The notes beneath the pieces were generated by a model, which ran no database searches, was not told where the DNA came from, and saw only the letters and a program-made list of their open reading frames with translations. Source: Alphaproteobacteria bacterium (GTDB taxonomy: Bacteria; Pseudomonadota; Alphaproteobacteria; UBA6615). From it: DNA of 64,000 bases. Position numbers and translations under genes: made by a program. Positions 23,078 through 32,306 of this stretch are shown here, piece after piece (position 1 is the first letter of the stretch; each line of letters starts with the position of its first letter). The stretch spans positions 266,903 through 330,902 of the forward strand of contig JAALLF010000005.1 in assembly GCA_011087645.1 (NCBI GenBank). Direction: 5' to 3'.

Positions 23078-24757
23078 ATGACCCAGGTCTTCAGGCAGAG
23101 TACGGTCGGCGAGCAGGGCCGGGTCTATACCAGGCGGGGGGGCCGGTCCGAACAAACGGCGAAGCAACCAGCAGCGGCCCTGGTCGACACCGGGGTTTTA
23201 CAACCGCCGGCTTTTCGCGACCTTGAAGTCGGCGAGCTACTGCTCAAACAATTCGGCCCGGTCTATGTCGCCGACGCCAACTTCAACCTGATCTATGCCA
23301 CCGACGGGTTCATTGAATTGTCGCGTGACGCGTGGGGGTTCGAGGTCGACCTCTCCAACAGCGCCGCCGCGCCGACCCCGCTGCGCAATGTTCTTGAAGG
23401 TCTTGCCGAAACCGGCCGCTTCGAGCCCAACCATACCGAGGTCCGCCGCTCTGGCATGACCCGGCTATATCTCGGCCGTCACTTCATCAACGAAGGTGAT
23501 AACGGGCGACTATTCTACGGCTACTTCGAAGATGTCACCCGCAACACCACGCTGGAAAAAAAGCTGGCGGAGACGGTCGAAAAACTCAATGACACGATCC
23601 GCGCGTCATCCGACTGGGTGTGGGAGACCGATGCCGATCTGCTGATGACCGAAGTGTCGCCGCGCATCGCCGCGATTACCGGCGTGCCGCCGCATATGCA
23701 TTTGGGCAAACACGTGCTGTCCCTCGGTGAACTGCCCGAGGCGTCGTCGGGAACCCCCGATCTGGAAAGTCTGTTCGCCAGCCATCGGTCGTTCCGCAAC
23801 CGGTTGTTCATCATGCGCGACGAAGCCGGCCAGCCCCGGCGCATCCATCTCAGCGGTATGCCATTCTTCGATAAGTCCAATGGCCGCTTCCTCGGGTTCC
23901 GCGGTACCGGCACCGATATCACGCGCACCATGGAGGCCGAACGGGCGATGATGAGCGCGCGTCAGGACCTTGAGCAGGCGCTGAAGACGCTCGAAGTGCG
24001 CAATGATCAACTCAACGACGCCCTGACCAAGGCTGAGGGCGCGTCGACCGCGAAGAGCGAGTTCCTGGCGCTGACCAGCCATGAATTGCGTACCCCACTG
24101 AACGCGATTATCGGCTTCACCGAATTATGCCGCCGCCAGGTCGCCGGACCGATCACCGAACGCATGGGCGACTATTTGGACAACGTGCTGTCCGCGTCGG
24201 GCCATCTGGTGCAGATCATCGACAATCTTCTCGACACGGTGCGCATCGAGAACGACACCACCGAAATCAATTTGCAGCGCTTGGGCGTCGCTGAATTGCT
24301 ACGCGATACTATGACCATGGTCGAAGTGCGCGCCCAGACTTCGGGCCTGACGGTGCAGATTCCCGATGTCGATGACGGTGTCGAGATATTTGGCGACGTT
24401 ACCGCGGCCCGGCAGATATTGATCAATCTATTGACCAATGCGGTCAAATTCACACCTGAGGGCGGGACAGTCGGCATTGAGGTCAAACCGGGGCAAGACG
24501 ATCGGGTGCTGATGACCGTGTGGGATACCGGTATCGGTATCCCTGAAGATCGCCTTCATGCGGTGTTCGAACGCTTCCATCGGGTGCGCTCCGACGCCTT
24601 CACCAATAACACCGAGGGCGTTGGCATCGGCCTGCACGTCGCGCGGAATCTAGCGCTGCTCATGGGTGGTGATATTTCGCTGGAAAGCGAGTTGGGCAAG
24701 GGATCGCGATTTACCCTAAGCCTGCCGCGTTGGGACGATTCATCGTCGCCGGCATAA
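23078..24757 (+). CDS. PAS-domain sensor histidine kinase (soluble)
   Basis: A 559-residue kinase with no membrane helices. After an unstructured start come PAS-like segments (GPVYVADANFNLIYATDGFI; DTIRASSDWVWETDADLL), a helical linker (EQALKTLEVRNDQLNDALTK), HisKA with the phospho-acceptor His335 in LTSHELRTPLNAIIGFTEL and an ATPase domain with NLLTNAVKF, VWDTGIGIPED and GVGIGLHVARNLA. I start at the ATG at 23078, which has AGGAGAAG at good spacing. There is no receiver domain and no response-regulator gene nearby, so its partner is elsewhere. Predicted to be a cytosolic sensor, perhaps of redox or a small ligand. Confidence 0.85.
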   Translation: MTQVFRQSTVGEQGRVYTRRGGRSEQTAKQPAAALVDTGVLQPPAFRDLEVGELLLKQFGPVYVADANFNLIYATDGFIELSRDAWGFEVDLSNSAAAPTPLRNVLEGLAETGRFEPNHTEVRRSGMTRLYLGRHFINEGDNGRLFYGYFEDVTRNTTLEKKLAETVEKLNDTIRASSDWVWETDADLLMTEVSPRIAAITGVPPHMHLGKHVLSLGELPEASSGTPDLESLFASHRSFRNRLFIMRDEAGQPRRIHLSGMPFFDKSNGRFLGFRGTGTDITRTMEAERAMMSARQDLEQALKTLEVRNDQLNDALTKAEGASTAKSEFLALTSHELRTPLNAIIGFTELCRRQVAGPITERMGDYLDNVLSASGHLVQIIDNLLDTVRIENDTTEINLQRLGVAELLRDTMTMVEVRAQTSGLTVQIPDVDDGVEIFGDVTAARQILINLLTNAVKFTPEGGTVGIEVKPGQDDRVLMTVWDTGIGIPEDRLHAVFERFHRVRSDAFTNNTEGVGIGLHVARNLALLMGGDISLESELGKGSRFTLSLPRWDDSSSPA

Positions 24758-24809
24758 GTTCCTGTGACGTCGATCGTTGGCGTTAGTCCAGATCGCACTT
24801 CTCGTCATC

Positions 24810-25730
24810 TTAAACCATAAGATCTGAAAGACGAGCCTCGAGCTCTACCGGATAGTCCCAATATTCGGGATCCGGTCCCGATTTATTACTGACGAAAAGT
24901 CCGTGATAAAGGGCCGGCGGTTCATTCTTCGGGTCGAAGTCCGTCAGGATCAAACGCTTTTCGATTTTCGACCATGACAACTCCACGGCTCCCGCCTTCT
25001 GTGCGCCGATTTTCTTAATGATCGAGCTGGTAATCGGCGCCCAGCCCGCGCACGGCCGCGGGTCGGGGTCGACGCCGAAACTCTTTATGATCATGCCGGT
25101 AATCGGCGCCAATCTGCAGCTTTCGAGGGTGGGCTTTGACTTGGCGTCGACGTGCAACCGAATAAAATACGATACCGGAAACAGTCCAAGCCGATGCTCG
25201 TTCCGGGCAATGGCGAAGGCGGCCCAACCATCCGGGTGGAAATGTTCCGCCGTATACGCGGCGGGATCAAATGTATTCACCGGGTTGCCGTCCTTGGTCG
25301 GATAGAACCAGATATCGCCGGGCGATACGGGATGGCGCTGGGGTGAATTGAGGATGCGGCGGTTGGCAATTTTCCCGGGCGGTTTCGACCATGCTAATAG
25401 GCGATCGTCTAGCTGAGCGCGGCGTTTCGACCTGTCGCGCTCGCTCATCGACAGGCGCGCCATCAAGGCGTCGTCCAGACCCTCCTCGATGATTTCGCGC
25501 GCTTGGTCGAAGACCGGTTGATAGGTAATTCCGTACCGGTGGAACTGGTCGGCGATCACCAGCCAGACAGTGGAATAGGTATCGTCATCGGGGTCATCAG
25601 CTGGAACGTATTCCAGGATCACCCGCAACAGGTCTTCGCCGTCTTTCGGCAAACGCATGAGAGTTTTAATGAGATCGCGCAGCTCTTGCGCGGTGTCGTC
25701 GCTGTACAGGCCTGGTCCCCAACTACCCAT
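24810..25730 (-). CDS. Unknown protein with a DUF4259-like N-terminus
   Basis: A 306-residue protein that opens MGSWGPGLYSDDTAQELRDL, close to the MG.WG.G.F.ND pattern of DUF4259, a small domain of unknown function. The remainder is without a family I can name: a charged helical part to about residue 110, then strand-rich segments including DIWFYPTKDGNPVNTF and GWAPITSSIIKKIG. No signal peptide or membrane helix. The ATG at 25730 follows AAGG; a TTG six codons upstream is possible. It converges on the kinase gene at 23078. Base use appears similar to the surroundings but slightly less GC-rich. Confidence 0.6.
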   Translation of the reverse strand: MGSWGPGLYSDDTAQELRDLIKTLMRLPKDGEDLLRVILEYVPADDPDDDTYSTVWLVIADQFHRYGITYQPVFDQAREIIEEGLDDALMARLSMSERDRSKRRAQLDDRLLAWSKPPGKIANRRILNSPQRHPVSPGDIWFYPTKDGNPVNTFDPAAYTAEHFHPDGWAAFAIARNEHRLGLFPVSYFIRLHVDAKSKPTLESCRLAPITGMIIKSFGVDPDPRPCAGWAPITSSIIKKIGAQKAGAVELSWSKIEKRLILTDFDPKNEPPALYHGLFVSNKSGPDPEYWDYPVELEARLSDLMV

Positions 25731-25823
25731 AACAGTTGCCTTTTTCAAACCTGCATTTCGGCATCATCACGGAACCCGACGTCTGTCTCCGTAATCGTAA
25801 TATATCGGTATTGAGGTTTGCGC

Positions 25824-26303
25824 CTAGGACGCGGCGCGGGTTCGCCCGATCCTGGCCGCGCCTTCCGGCGTCAACAGGCCGTTGCGCACCCAGCCCTTTT
25901 CCGCCATGCGACGCCACTCTTCCGGCGGCACCGATAGAAAACCACGAACATGGGCCGGTCTGATCTGAACCGTATCGTCAAGCTCGGCCGAGCCTTCCGC
26001 CTCGGCGCCATCGGCGAGCCAGGACAAGGCTAGCGCCTGTACCGGGGACAGAGCCTCCCCGGCCGCCTGTGGCGCTTGCACCAACGGCACCGCCGCCAGC
26101 CAGAATTCATCGCTGGAGACGCTTTGCACCAGCTCGAGGTCGGCGCGCGCGCGGGCTTCGTCATCGAAGGATCGCAGGCTTTCGAAGTCACCGTTGGCGC
26201 GTTTACGGCACAAGACCCAAACCCGCGCCACATCGGCGGTGGTGTCGACCACCGGCGCCGGATCGGTCTCCGCTGTCGCCGCGTTATGGTCTACCGAATC
26301 CAC
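25824..26303 (-). CDS. Hypothetical protein, 159 residues
   Basis: An acidic N-terminal stretch (TAETDPAPVVDTTADVARV) is followed by a compact domain with RVWVLCRKRANGDFESLRSF and SPVQALALSWLADGAEAEGS. The C-terminal part (PPEEWRRMAEKGWVRNGLLT, then PEGAARIGRTRA) looks like a short winged-helix or HTH-like segment. No export signal. The start is GTG. I do not recognise a family. It lies 93 bases upstream of the DUF4259-like gene on the same strand; whether they are co-transcribed is unclear. Confidence 0.45.
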   Translation of the reverse strand: MDSVDHNAATAETDPAPVVDTTADVARVWVLCRKRANGDFESLRSFDDEARARADLELVQSVSSDEFWLAAVPLVQAPQAAGEALSPVQALALSWLADGAEAEGSAELDDTVQIRPAHVRGFLSVPPEEWRRMAEKGWVRNGLLTPEGAARIGRTRAAS

Positions 26304-26574
26304 GTTTTGCGCTCTTCGCTATGCTCTAAATTGAAGTGCTACTCGGCCTAACGGTACAAGAAAAGTACCTCGCCTCGTTGTTGGCAACGTTAGCGCATCG
26401 ACTGACCAGAGTCAGCTACCGGTTCCGGGATTTTTCGTTAACAAACATGGTTAATTCGCCCCTTTTGGGACGCGTTTCGGTGTTTTCTGTGGAAATTAAT
26501 CTTAACCGGTTCGCTGCCCCATCCCGACCATGGCGCGCGCTTAGCCACACTGTCATGAGGCCGCGGCAGGGCGC

Positions 26575-27255
26575 TCAAGCCGCCGCGGCGTCTTCGGCCT
26601 GCTTGTTGATGGTGTCGAATTCGTTCGGCCAGTGGTCGGCCAGCCAATGCAGATAGGTTCGGATACGTTCGGGATCGAGCACCAGGGTGCCTTTGATCTT
26701 GTCGATCTCGGGCTGCTCCTCGATCTCGATTTCCAGACAGTCGTTGATCCGGTTGATCATGTTGAACATGGCACAGATCAGGGTCAGTTCGACGATTTCC
26801 GCATGGCTGAACAACGCCTTCACCCGGTCATAGACAGCGTCGTTCTTCTGGGCGGTGTTGCGGGTCACATGTTCGGCCCACAGAATGGCGGCTTTCTCAT
26901 GCTCGGTGAAGTCGGCGGAGTCCAGATAGTCATCCGACGACATGTCGATGATCTGCTCGTGGCTGATGCCGGCCGCCTGGCCCAGAGCGGTGTTATGGGC
27001 GTAGCAATAATCGCAGCCGTTCACATGGCTGGTCTTGATCACCACCATTTCCTTGATCCGCCCCGACAGGCGCGCGCCGGGCCATTCGCGCTGATTGGCG
27101 GCGTTGAATGGCAACAACAGCATGGCCAGCAACGGGGCGTGGGCCAGGGTGCGAATGCTGTGGGGCACCCGGCCGACCATGCCGGTCGCGGCGTCGTAGA
27201 AATCCGCCAGGTCGCCGTCGACCGCCTCGGGTTGGATCAAGGGAATGCGCGCCAT
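26575..27255 (-). CDS. AhpD-like carboxymuconolactone decarboxylase-family protein (copy 1)
   Basis: A 226-residue alpha-helical protein. The active-site motif NGCDYCYAHNT gives the CxxC plus downstream histidine (CxxCxxxH) of AhpD-type alkylhydroperoxidase partners. The stretch RIKEMVVIKTSHVNGCDY is the family hallmark. Such proteins reduce peroxides or disulfides, often with unknown physiological partners. The gene follows copy 2 after thirteen bases, and the two proteins appear about three quarters identical by eye, so this is a tandem duplication. Both are on the minus strand. Confidence 0.85.
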   Translation of the reverse strand: MARIPLIQPEAVDGDLADFYDAATGMVGRVPHSIRTLAHAPLLAMLLLPFNAANQREWPGARLSGRIKEMVVIKTSHVNGCDYCYAHNTALGQAAGISHEQIIDMSSDDYLDSADFTEHEKAAILWAEHVTRNTAQKNDAVYDRVKALFSHAEIVELTLICAMFNMINRINDCLEIEIEEQPEIDKIKGTLVLDPERIRTYLHWLADHWPNEFDTINKQAEDAAAA

Positions 27256-27268
27256 ATTTTGCTCTCCG

Positions 27269-27949
27269 TCAGGCTGCTGCGGCGTCTTCGGCCTGCTGGT
27301 TGATGGTGTCGAAGTCTTTCCCCCAATTGTCCGCCAGCCAATGCAGATAGGTGCTCATGCGTTCGGGATCGAGCACCAGGGAGGATTGGATCTTGTCGAT
27401 TTCCGGCTGCTCTTCGATGGTAATGTCGAGGGAATCGTTGATCCGGTTGATCATGTTGAACATGGCGCAGATCAGGGTCAGCTCGACGATTTCGGCGTCG
27501 GAAAAATGCGCCTTCACTTGATCATAGACCGGGCCATTCTTCTGGGCGGTGTTACGGGTGACGTTCTCGGCCCACAGCACAGCGGCGCGCTCGCGCTCGG
27601 TGAAATTGCCCGAACTCTTATAATCGTCGCTCGACATATCGATGATTTGCTCGTGGGTGATGCCGGCGGCCTGGCCCAGCGAGGTGTTGTGGGCGTAGCA
27701 ATAGTCGCAGCCATTCACATGGCTGGTCTTGATCACCACCAGCTCCTTGATGCGGCCCGACAGGCGCGCGCCGGGCCATTCGCGCTGGTTGGCGGCATTG
27801 ATCGGCAGAAACAGCATGGCCAGCAGCGGCGCGTGGGAAATGGTGCGGTAGAAATGCGGCACCCGGCCGAGCAGGCCGGTAACCGCGCCAAAGAATTCGT
27901 CGAGATCGCCGTCGACGGCTTCCGGTTCGATAAGGGGGATACGCGCCAT
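27269..27949 (-). CDS. AhpD-like carboxymuconolactone decarboxylase-family protein (copy 2)
   Basis: Tandem paralogue of the preceding entry, also 226 residues and starting MARIPLIEPEAVDGDLDEFF at 27949. The same core is intact: RIKELVVIKTSHVNGCDYC then YAHNTSLGQAAG. Differences cluster in the first 50 residues and in the helix around KSSGNFTERERAA, where substrate or partner contacts might diverge. A longer in-frame start at 28036 is possible but would add an unusual basic stretch. Together the two genes form a probable two-gene operon. Confidence 0.85.
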   Translation of the reverse strand: MARIPLIEPEAVDGDLDEFFGAVTGLLGRVPHFYRTISHAPLLAMLFLPINAANQREWPGARLSGRIKELVVIKTSHVNGCDYCYAHNTSLGQAAGITHEQIIDMSSDDYKSSGNFTERERAAVLWAENVTRNTAQKNGPVYDQVKAHFSDAEIVELTLICAMFNMINRINDSLDITIEEQPEIDKIQSSLVLDPERMSTYLHWLADNWGKDFDTINQQAEDAAAA

Positions 27950-28030
27950 GGAAAGGCTCCTTTGCAAAGAGTGAATGACTTTGCGCGCGATCATACAGGG
28001 CCTTGGTCGCACGGCAATAGTGGGGCTAAT

Positions 28031-28173
28031 CCTCACCCTTCGAGACGGCGCAACAGCGCCTCCTCAGGATGAGGAATTTGAGAGTTTTGGAAACGGATGA
28101 GGCGGACTGGTATCCACCAAACCACCTCATCCTGAGGAGGGCCGATAGGCCCGTCTCGAAGGGCGAGGTGGTT
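28031..28173. repeat. Paired intergenic repeat, family B copy 1
   Basis: Left arm 28031-28074 runs from CCTCACCCTTCGAGACGG to CCTCCTCAGGATGAGG. The right arm 28122-28173 is its reverse (CCTCATCCTGAGGAGG to CGTCTCGAAGGGCGAGG), with 47 unrelated bases between. The same paired arms are found at 37588-37690. It lies upstream of the AhpD-like pair and just past the end of the metallo-beta-lactamase-fold gene. Confidence 0.75.
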
Positions 28174-28199
28174 TGGTAGGCTCTTATGTCACCGGCGTT

Positions 28200-29105
28200 C
28201 TAGTTTCCGCGCCGGTGTTGCGAGAAAATGCGGTGGGCGCCGGCGATGTTGAGCGGCCCCCAAGCCTCGAACTGGGCCCAGTCGGCGTATTTATCCAACT
28301 TGATCTCGGCCTGCGCCTGCTCGACCGTCTTGCCGGCGCGCACCGCGTCCTTAACCGCCGCCCACAGATCGTCCATATATTCGCGGAACGCGGCGACGTC
28401 GGCCTTGGTGCCGAGCCGGCCATGCCCTGGTACCAGGATATCGAAATCCATCGCCTCGACCCGGCGCAGAGATTCCTGCCATTCGGGCAGGTAGGCGTCG
28501 CCGAAGTCGCGGAAGGCGACGGTTTTAACCGGGATGAAGTCGACCGCGAACAGCGCCCGCTGGGCCGGGAAGTTCATTACGATCATATTGTCGGAATGGT
28601 TGCGCCCGACATAGGAGAGCTCGACCGTCTGGCCGCCCAGTGTGATGTTCATATTGTCGGTGAAGGTGAGGTCGGGCGTCGCTGTCGGCCGCTTCTCGGC
28701 GATGATCACATCGCGCGCATTGGCGTGGGCGACCACGGTGGCGGTGTCGGCCCACACCTCGCCGCCAGCGCTGTGGTCGGCATGGTCGTGGCTCAACACC
28801 AGATATTTGATCTCCTGGTTGAAGCGCGATTTGATCTCGCCCTCGAGCCAGGTCGCCGCGTCGGCGTTGATCGGGTCGGTGGCGATGACGCCGTCGTCGG
28901 TCACCAGGAACACCGAAAAATGGAAATTGTTTTGGAACCGGTAGAGGTTGGGCGCGATCCCGGTGATCGAGCGTTTGACCTCTTGCTGGGCGAGTTGCTC
29001 TTCGCCGGCATGGTTGTGATTGTGGGTGTCGGCCTGCTGCGCCAGTGCGGGCGCACCAAATAGCGTAACCGCTACCAGCGCGGCCGTGAGACTGGATAAT
29101 TTCAT
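28200..29105 (-). CDS. Secreted metallo-beta-lactamase-fold hydrolase
   Basis: A 301-residue exported protein. The signal peptide ends near APALAQQ and is followed by a histidine-rich patch (TTHNHNH-like, ADTHNHNHAGEE). The zinc motif VLSHDHADHSAGG supplies HxHxDH; further ligands are the histidine in YVGRNHSDNMIV, the aspartate in ALFAVDFIPV and the histidine in LVPGHGRLG. The fold and export suggest a periplasmic hydrolase; relatives appear near quinoprotein or detoxification systems. Beta-lactamase activity is not implied. It is probably monocistronic, between a repeat and polA. Confidence 0.85.
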   Translation of the reverse strand: MKLSSLTAALVAVTLFGAPALAQQADTHNHNHAGEEQLAQQEVKRSITGIAPNLYRFQNNFHFSVFLVTDDGVIATDPINADAATWLEGEIKSRFNQEIKYLVLSHDHADHSAGGEVWADTATVVAHANARDVIIAEKRPTATPDLTFTDNMNITLGGQTVELSYVGRNHSDNMIVMNFPAQRALFAVDFIPVKTVAFRDFGDAYLPEWQESLRRVEAMDFDILVPGHGRLGTKADVAAFREYMDDLWAAVKDAVRAGKTVEQAQAEIKLDKYADWAQFEAWGPLNIAGAHRIFSQHRRGN

Positions 29106-29235
29106 CGTGAGCTCCCTGAATAAAACGACGTCCCGTTAACCGGGACAATGTGGAAATTCTAAACGCGCTCGCCCCGCCAACGCTAGCGCGGCAAGGGGCC
29201 ATATTGATCAACAGTTTGGGAGCGAAATTATTCCC

Positions 29236-32094
29236 CTAATGCGCGTCGTTCCAGGTGTCGCCCACGCCCGCGTCCGCAACGAGCGGCACCGCGAGGTTGG
29301 CGGCCGGGGCGGCGGCGCCTTCCATGATGTCGCGCGCGGCGTCGATGGTGGCGTCGATCTCGTCGTCGGGCACTTCGAACAGCAGTTCGTCATGGACTTG
29401 TAAAAGCATCTTCGCCGACAGCTCCTTGCGGGCCAGGGCCGGGGGCATGCGGATCATCGCGCGCTTGATGATGTCGGCCGCCGCGCCCTGGATCGGCGCG
29501 TTGATCGCCTGGCGCTCGGCGCCGCTGCGCACCATATGGTTCTTGTCCTTGATACCGTTTAGGTGGATGCGCCGGCCGAACAAGGTCTCCACATAGCCGT
29601 TGGCCTTGGCGAACTCGATGGTCTCGTCCATATAGTCGCGGATGCCGGGGAAGCGCTCGAAATAGGCGCTGATATAGGCCTGGGCGTCGGCCCGCTCGAT
29701 GCCCAGATTGCGCGCCAGGCCGAAGGCGGAAATGCCGTAGATGATGCCGAAATTAATCGCCTTGGCGCGCCGCCGCAGATCCGGGCCAAGTTCATCGAGG
29801 GGCACGTCGAACACCTGGCTGGCGGTCAGCGCGTGGATGTCCTGGCCGGCTTCGAAGGCCTCGATCAGCGCGCCGATGCCGGCGACATGGGCGAGTACCC
29901 GCAGCTCGATCTGGGAATAATCCAGCGACACCAGCTTGTGGCCCGGCTCGGCTATGAAGGCGGCGCGGATCTTGCGGCCCTCTTCGGTGCGCACCGGGAT
30001 GTTCTGCAAATTGGGCTCGTTCGACGACAGCCGCCCGGTCTGGGCGATGGCCATACCGTAGGAGGTGTGGATGCGGCCGGTGTCCGGGTTGATCTCGCCC
30101 ACCAGCGCGTCGGTATAGGTCGATTTGAGCTTGGCCAACTGCCGCCAGTCGAGCACCGTGCGCGGCAGCTCGTGGCCTTGCGCGGCCAGGTCTTCGAGGA
30201 TGTCGGCGCCGGTCGAGTACGCGCCGGTCTTGCCCTTCTTGCCGCCCTCGATGCCCAGCTTGCCGAACAATATCTCGCCGAGCTGCTTGGGCGAGCCGAT
30301 GTTGAATTCCTCGCCGGCCAGCTTGTGGGCGGTCGCCTCCAGCTTCGCCGCGCGCTTGCCGAAATCTTTCGACAGGGCGTCGAGCGCCTTGGCGTCGACC
30401 TTGATGCCGGCGCGCTCCATGGCGACGATAACCGGCACCAGGGGCCGCTCGATGGTCTCGTAGACCGTGGTCATATGCTCGCCCGCCAGGCGCGGTTTCA
30501 GGGCGCGGTGTAGGCGCAAGGTGATGTCGGCGTCTTCGGCGGCGTAGTCCAGCGCGGCGTCGAGGGGCACCTCGGCGAAGGTAATCTTCTTCTTGCCGGT
30601 GCCGGTGACGTCGGAGAATTTGATGGTCTCGTGGGCTAGGTGGCGGAACGCCAGGTCGTCGAGATTATGCTTGTTGCGTCCGCCGTCGAGTACATAGGAC
30701 AGCAGCATGGTGTCGTCGATCGCCGCCGCGTTTAACGGCGGCTCGTCCGGTAGATGTTTCTCGCAGGCGCGGCCCACCACCATCAGATCGTATTTGGCGT
30801 TATGGGCGATCTTTAAGACAGACGGGTCTTCGAGTAGCGCCTTTAAGGGCGCCAACGCGGCGGCGAGGGGGATTTGCTTGATCGCGCCGTTGTTCTTGCC
30901 GCCGCCGCTGCCGTCCAGGTCGAGCTCGGTCGGCGCGCCGTCCACATGGCCGACCGGCACGTAACAGCCATTGCCGGGCGCGGTCGACAGCGAAAACCCG
31001 ACCAGTTGGGCCTGCATGGCGTTGAGCGAGGTGGTCTCGGTATCGAACGCGACCGTGCCCGCGGCGGTGGCGGCGTCGATCCAGGCGGCCAGCGCGGCTT
31101 CGTCTTGCACCAACTCGTATTCGCTATCGCCGGTGGTTTCGGCGGCCGCGGCATCCAGGGTGGATTGGTCGAGCAGGCCCTCGGCGACGAAGCGGCTCTC
31201 GACGCGGGCGGTCAGCGTGCGGAACTCCATTTCCTTTAAAAACGCGATCACCGTCGCCGGGTCCGGGTCTTTCAGGGCAAAATCGTCGATCCCATCGGCG
31301 ACTTCCACATCGTTCTTTAGGGTGACCAGTTCGCGGCTGATGCGCGCCTGCTTGGCGAACTCGATCAAATTCTCCCGCCGCTTGTTCTGTTTGATCTCCT
31401 CCGCGCGCGCCAGCAGCGAATCCAGATCGCCATATTCGTCGATCAACAGCGCCGCGGTCTTGACGCCGATGCCGGGCACGCCCGGCACATTGTCGGTGCT
31501 GTCGCCGGCCAGCGACTGGACGTCGATCACCTTATCCGGCGCGACGCCGAACTTCTCCGCCACTTCCGGCGCGCCGATCACCACGTCCTTCATGGGGTCG
31601 AGCATGGTGACGCCGGGGCGCACCAGCTGCATCAGATCCTTGTCCGACGAGACCACCACTACGTCGATGCCGCGTTCCGCGGCGGTGCGGGCGTAAGTGG
31701 CGATCAGATCGTCGGCCTCGAAACCTTCTAACTGGATGGCCGGCAGGTTGAAGGCGCGGGTCGCCTCGCGCACCATTTCGAACTGCGGCACCAGTTCTTC
31801 CGGCGGGGCGTCGCGGTTGGCCTTGTATTCCGGGTAGATGTCGTTGCGGAACGTCTTGCGCCCGGCGTCGAAAATCACCGCCATATAATCGAACACGCCG
31901 TCGTTGCGCGCCTGATCGATCAGCTTGAGCAGCATGCCGCAATAACCGGCGACGGCGTTGGTGTAGACCCCGTCGGTGCGCCGGAAGGCGTCGAGCGGCG
32001 AGGAATGAAAGGCGCGAAAGATGAAGCCCGATCCGTCGATCAGGTAGAGCTTCTCCGCCGCCGCCCCGGATTTCGATTTTGCTGCATCGGCCAT
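29236..32094 (-). CDS. polA: DNA polymerase I
   Basis: A 952-residue protein with all three domains. The 5'-3' exonuclease (about 15-300) includes LYLIDGSGFIFRAFHSSPLD and SLAGDSTDNVPGVPGIGVKT. The 3'-5' exonuclease (about 320-530) keeps FDTETTSL and DYAAEDADITLRLH, so proofreading residues are present. The polymerase domain has LVSLDYSQIELRVLAHVAGI, RRAKAINFGIIYGISAFGLA and LLQVHDELLFEVPDDE. Length and order are normal. It works in Okazaki-fragment maturation and excision repair. No evident operon partners; flanked by repeat-containing spacers. Confidence 0.97.
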   Translation of the reverse strand: MADAAKSKSGAAAEKLYLIDGSGFIFRAFHSSPLDAFRRTDGVYTNAVAGYCGMLLKLIDQARNDGVFDYMAVIFDAGRKTFRNDIYPEYKANRDAPPEELVPQFEMVREATRAFNLPAIQLEGFEADDLIATYARTAAERGIDVVVVSSDKDLMQLVRPGVTMLDPMKDVVIGAPEVAEKFGVAPDKVIDVQSLAGDSTDNVPGVPGIGVKTAALLIDEYGDLDSLLARAEEIKQNKRRENLIEFAKQARISRELVTLKNDVEVADGIDDFALKDPDPATVIAFLKEMEFRTLTARVESRFVAEGLLDQSTLDAAAAETTGDSEYELVQDEAALAAWIDAATAAGTVAFDTETTSLNAMQAQLVGFSLSTAPGNGCYVPVGHVDGAPTELDLDGSGGGKNNGAIKQIPLAAALAPLKALLEDPSVLKIAHNAKYDLMVVGRACEKHLPDEPPLNAAAIDDTMLLSYVLDGGRNKHNLDDLAFRHLAHETIKFSDVTGTGKKKITFAEVPLDAALDYAAEDADITLRLHRALKPRLAGEHMTTVYETIERPLVPVIVAMERAGIKVDAKALDALSKDFGKRAAKLEATAHKLAGEEFNIGSPKQLGEILFGKLGIEGGKKGKTGAYSTGADILEDLAAQGHELPRTVLDWRQLAKLKSTYTDALVGEINPDTGRIHTSYGMAIAQTGRLSSNEPNLQNIPVRTEEGRKIRAAFIAEPGHKLVSLDYSQIELRVLAHVAGIGALIEAFEAGQDIHALTASQVFDVPLDELGPDLRRRAKAINFGIIYGISAFGLARNLGIERADAQAYISAYFERFPGIRDYMDETIEFAKANGYVETLFGRRIHLNGIKDKNHMVRSGAERQAINAPIQGAAADIIKRAMIRMPPALARKELSAKMLLQVHDELLFEVPDDEIDATIDAARDIMEGAAAPAANLAVPLVADAGVGDTWNDAH

Positions 32095-32190
32095 GTTTAA
32101 GATTTAGCGCACTTGGCGGGCGCGGGCGAGACCCGGAGCGGCTTTGCCGGTGGATTACTTCGTGGTGGTTTCCCCCGTCTAAGCCTTACA

Positions 32191-32258
32191 CCTCATCCTG
32201 AGCCTGTCGAAGGATCGAGGTGGCGCCCGCCTCATACTTCGACAAGCTCAGCATGAGG
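32191..32258. repeat. Paired intergenic repeat, family B variant (copy 2)
   Basis: CCTCATCCTGAGCCTGTCGA (from 32191) faces a reverse arm at 32230-32258 containing CTTCGACAAGCTCAGCATGA. It is the TGTCGAAGGAT variant of the intergenic repeat and is also present at 35385-35453. It lies between polA and the Sel1-repeat gene. Confidence 0.7.
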
Positions 32259-32306
32259 CTAACTCTTATGCGTCTCATCCTCTCTCTCAATGAGAGGGAA
32301 AATTTT

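Noticed and set aside
28031..28173. Inverted arms considered as a CRISPR fragment
   Set aside because: Arms are inverted rather than direct repeats, only two per locus, with no cas genes and with copies at other intergenic sites.
28200..29105. Metallo-beta-lactamase-fold gene as an antibiotic-resistance gene
   Set aside because: The fold is shared by many unrelated hydrolases, and no resistance context or class-specific residues were identified.
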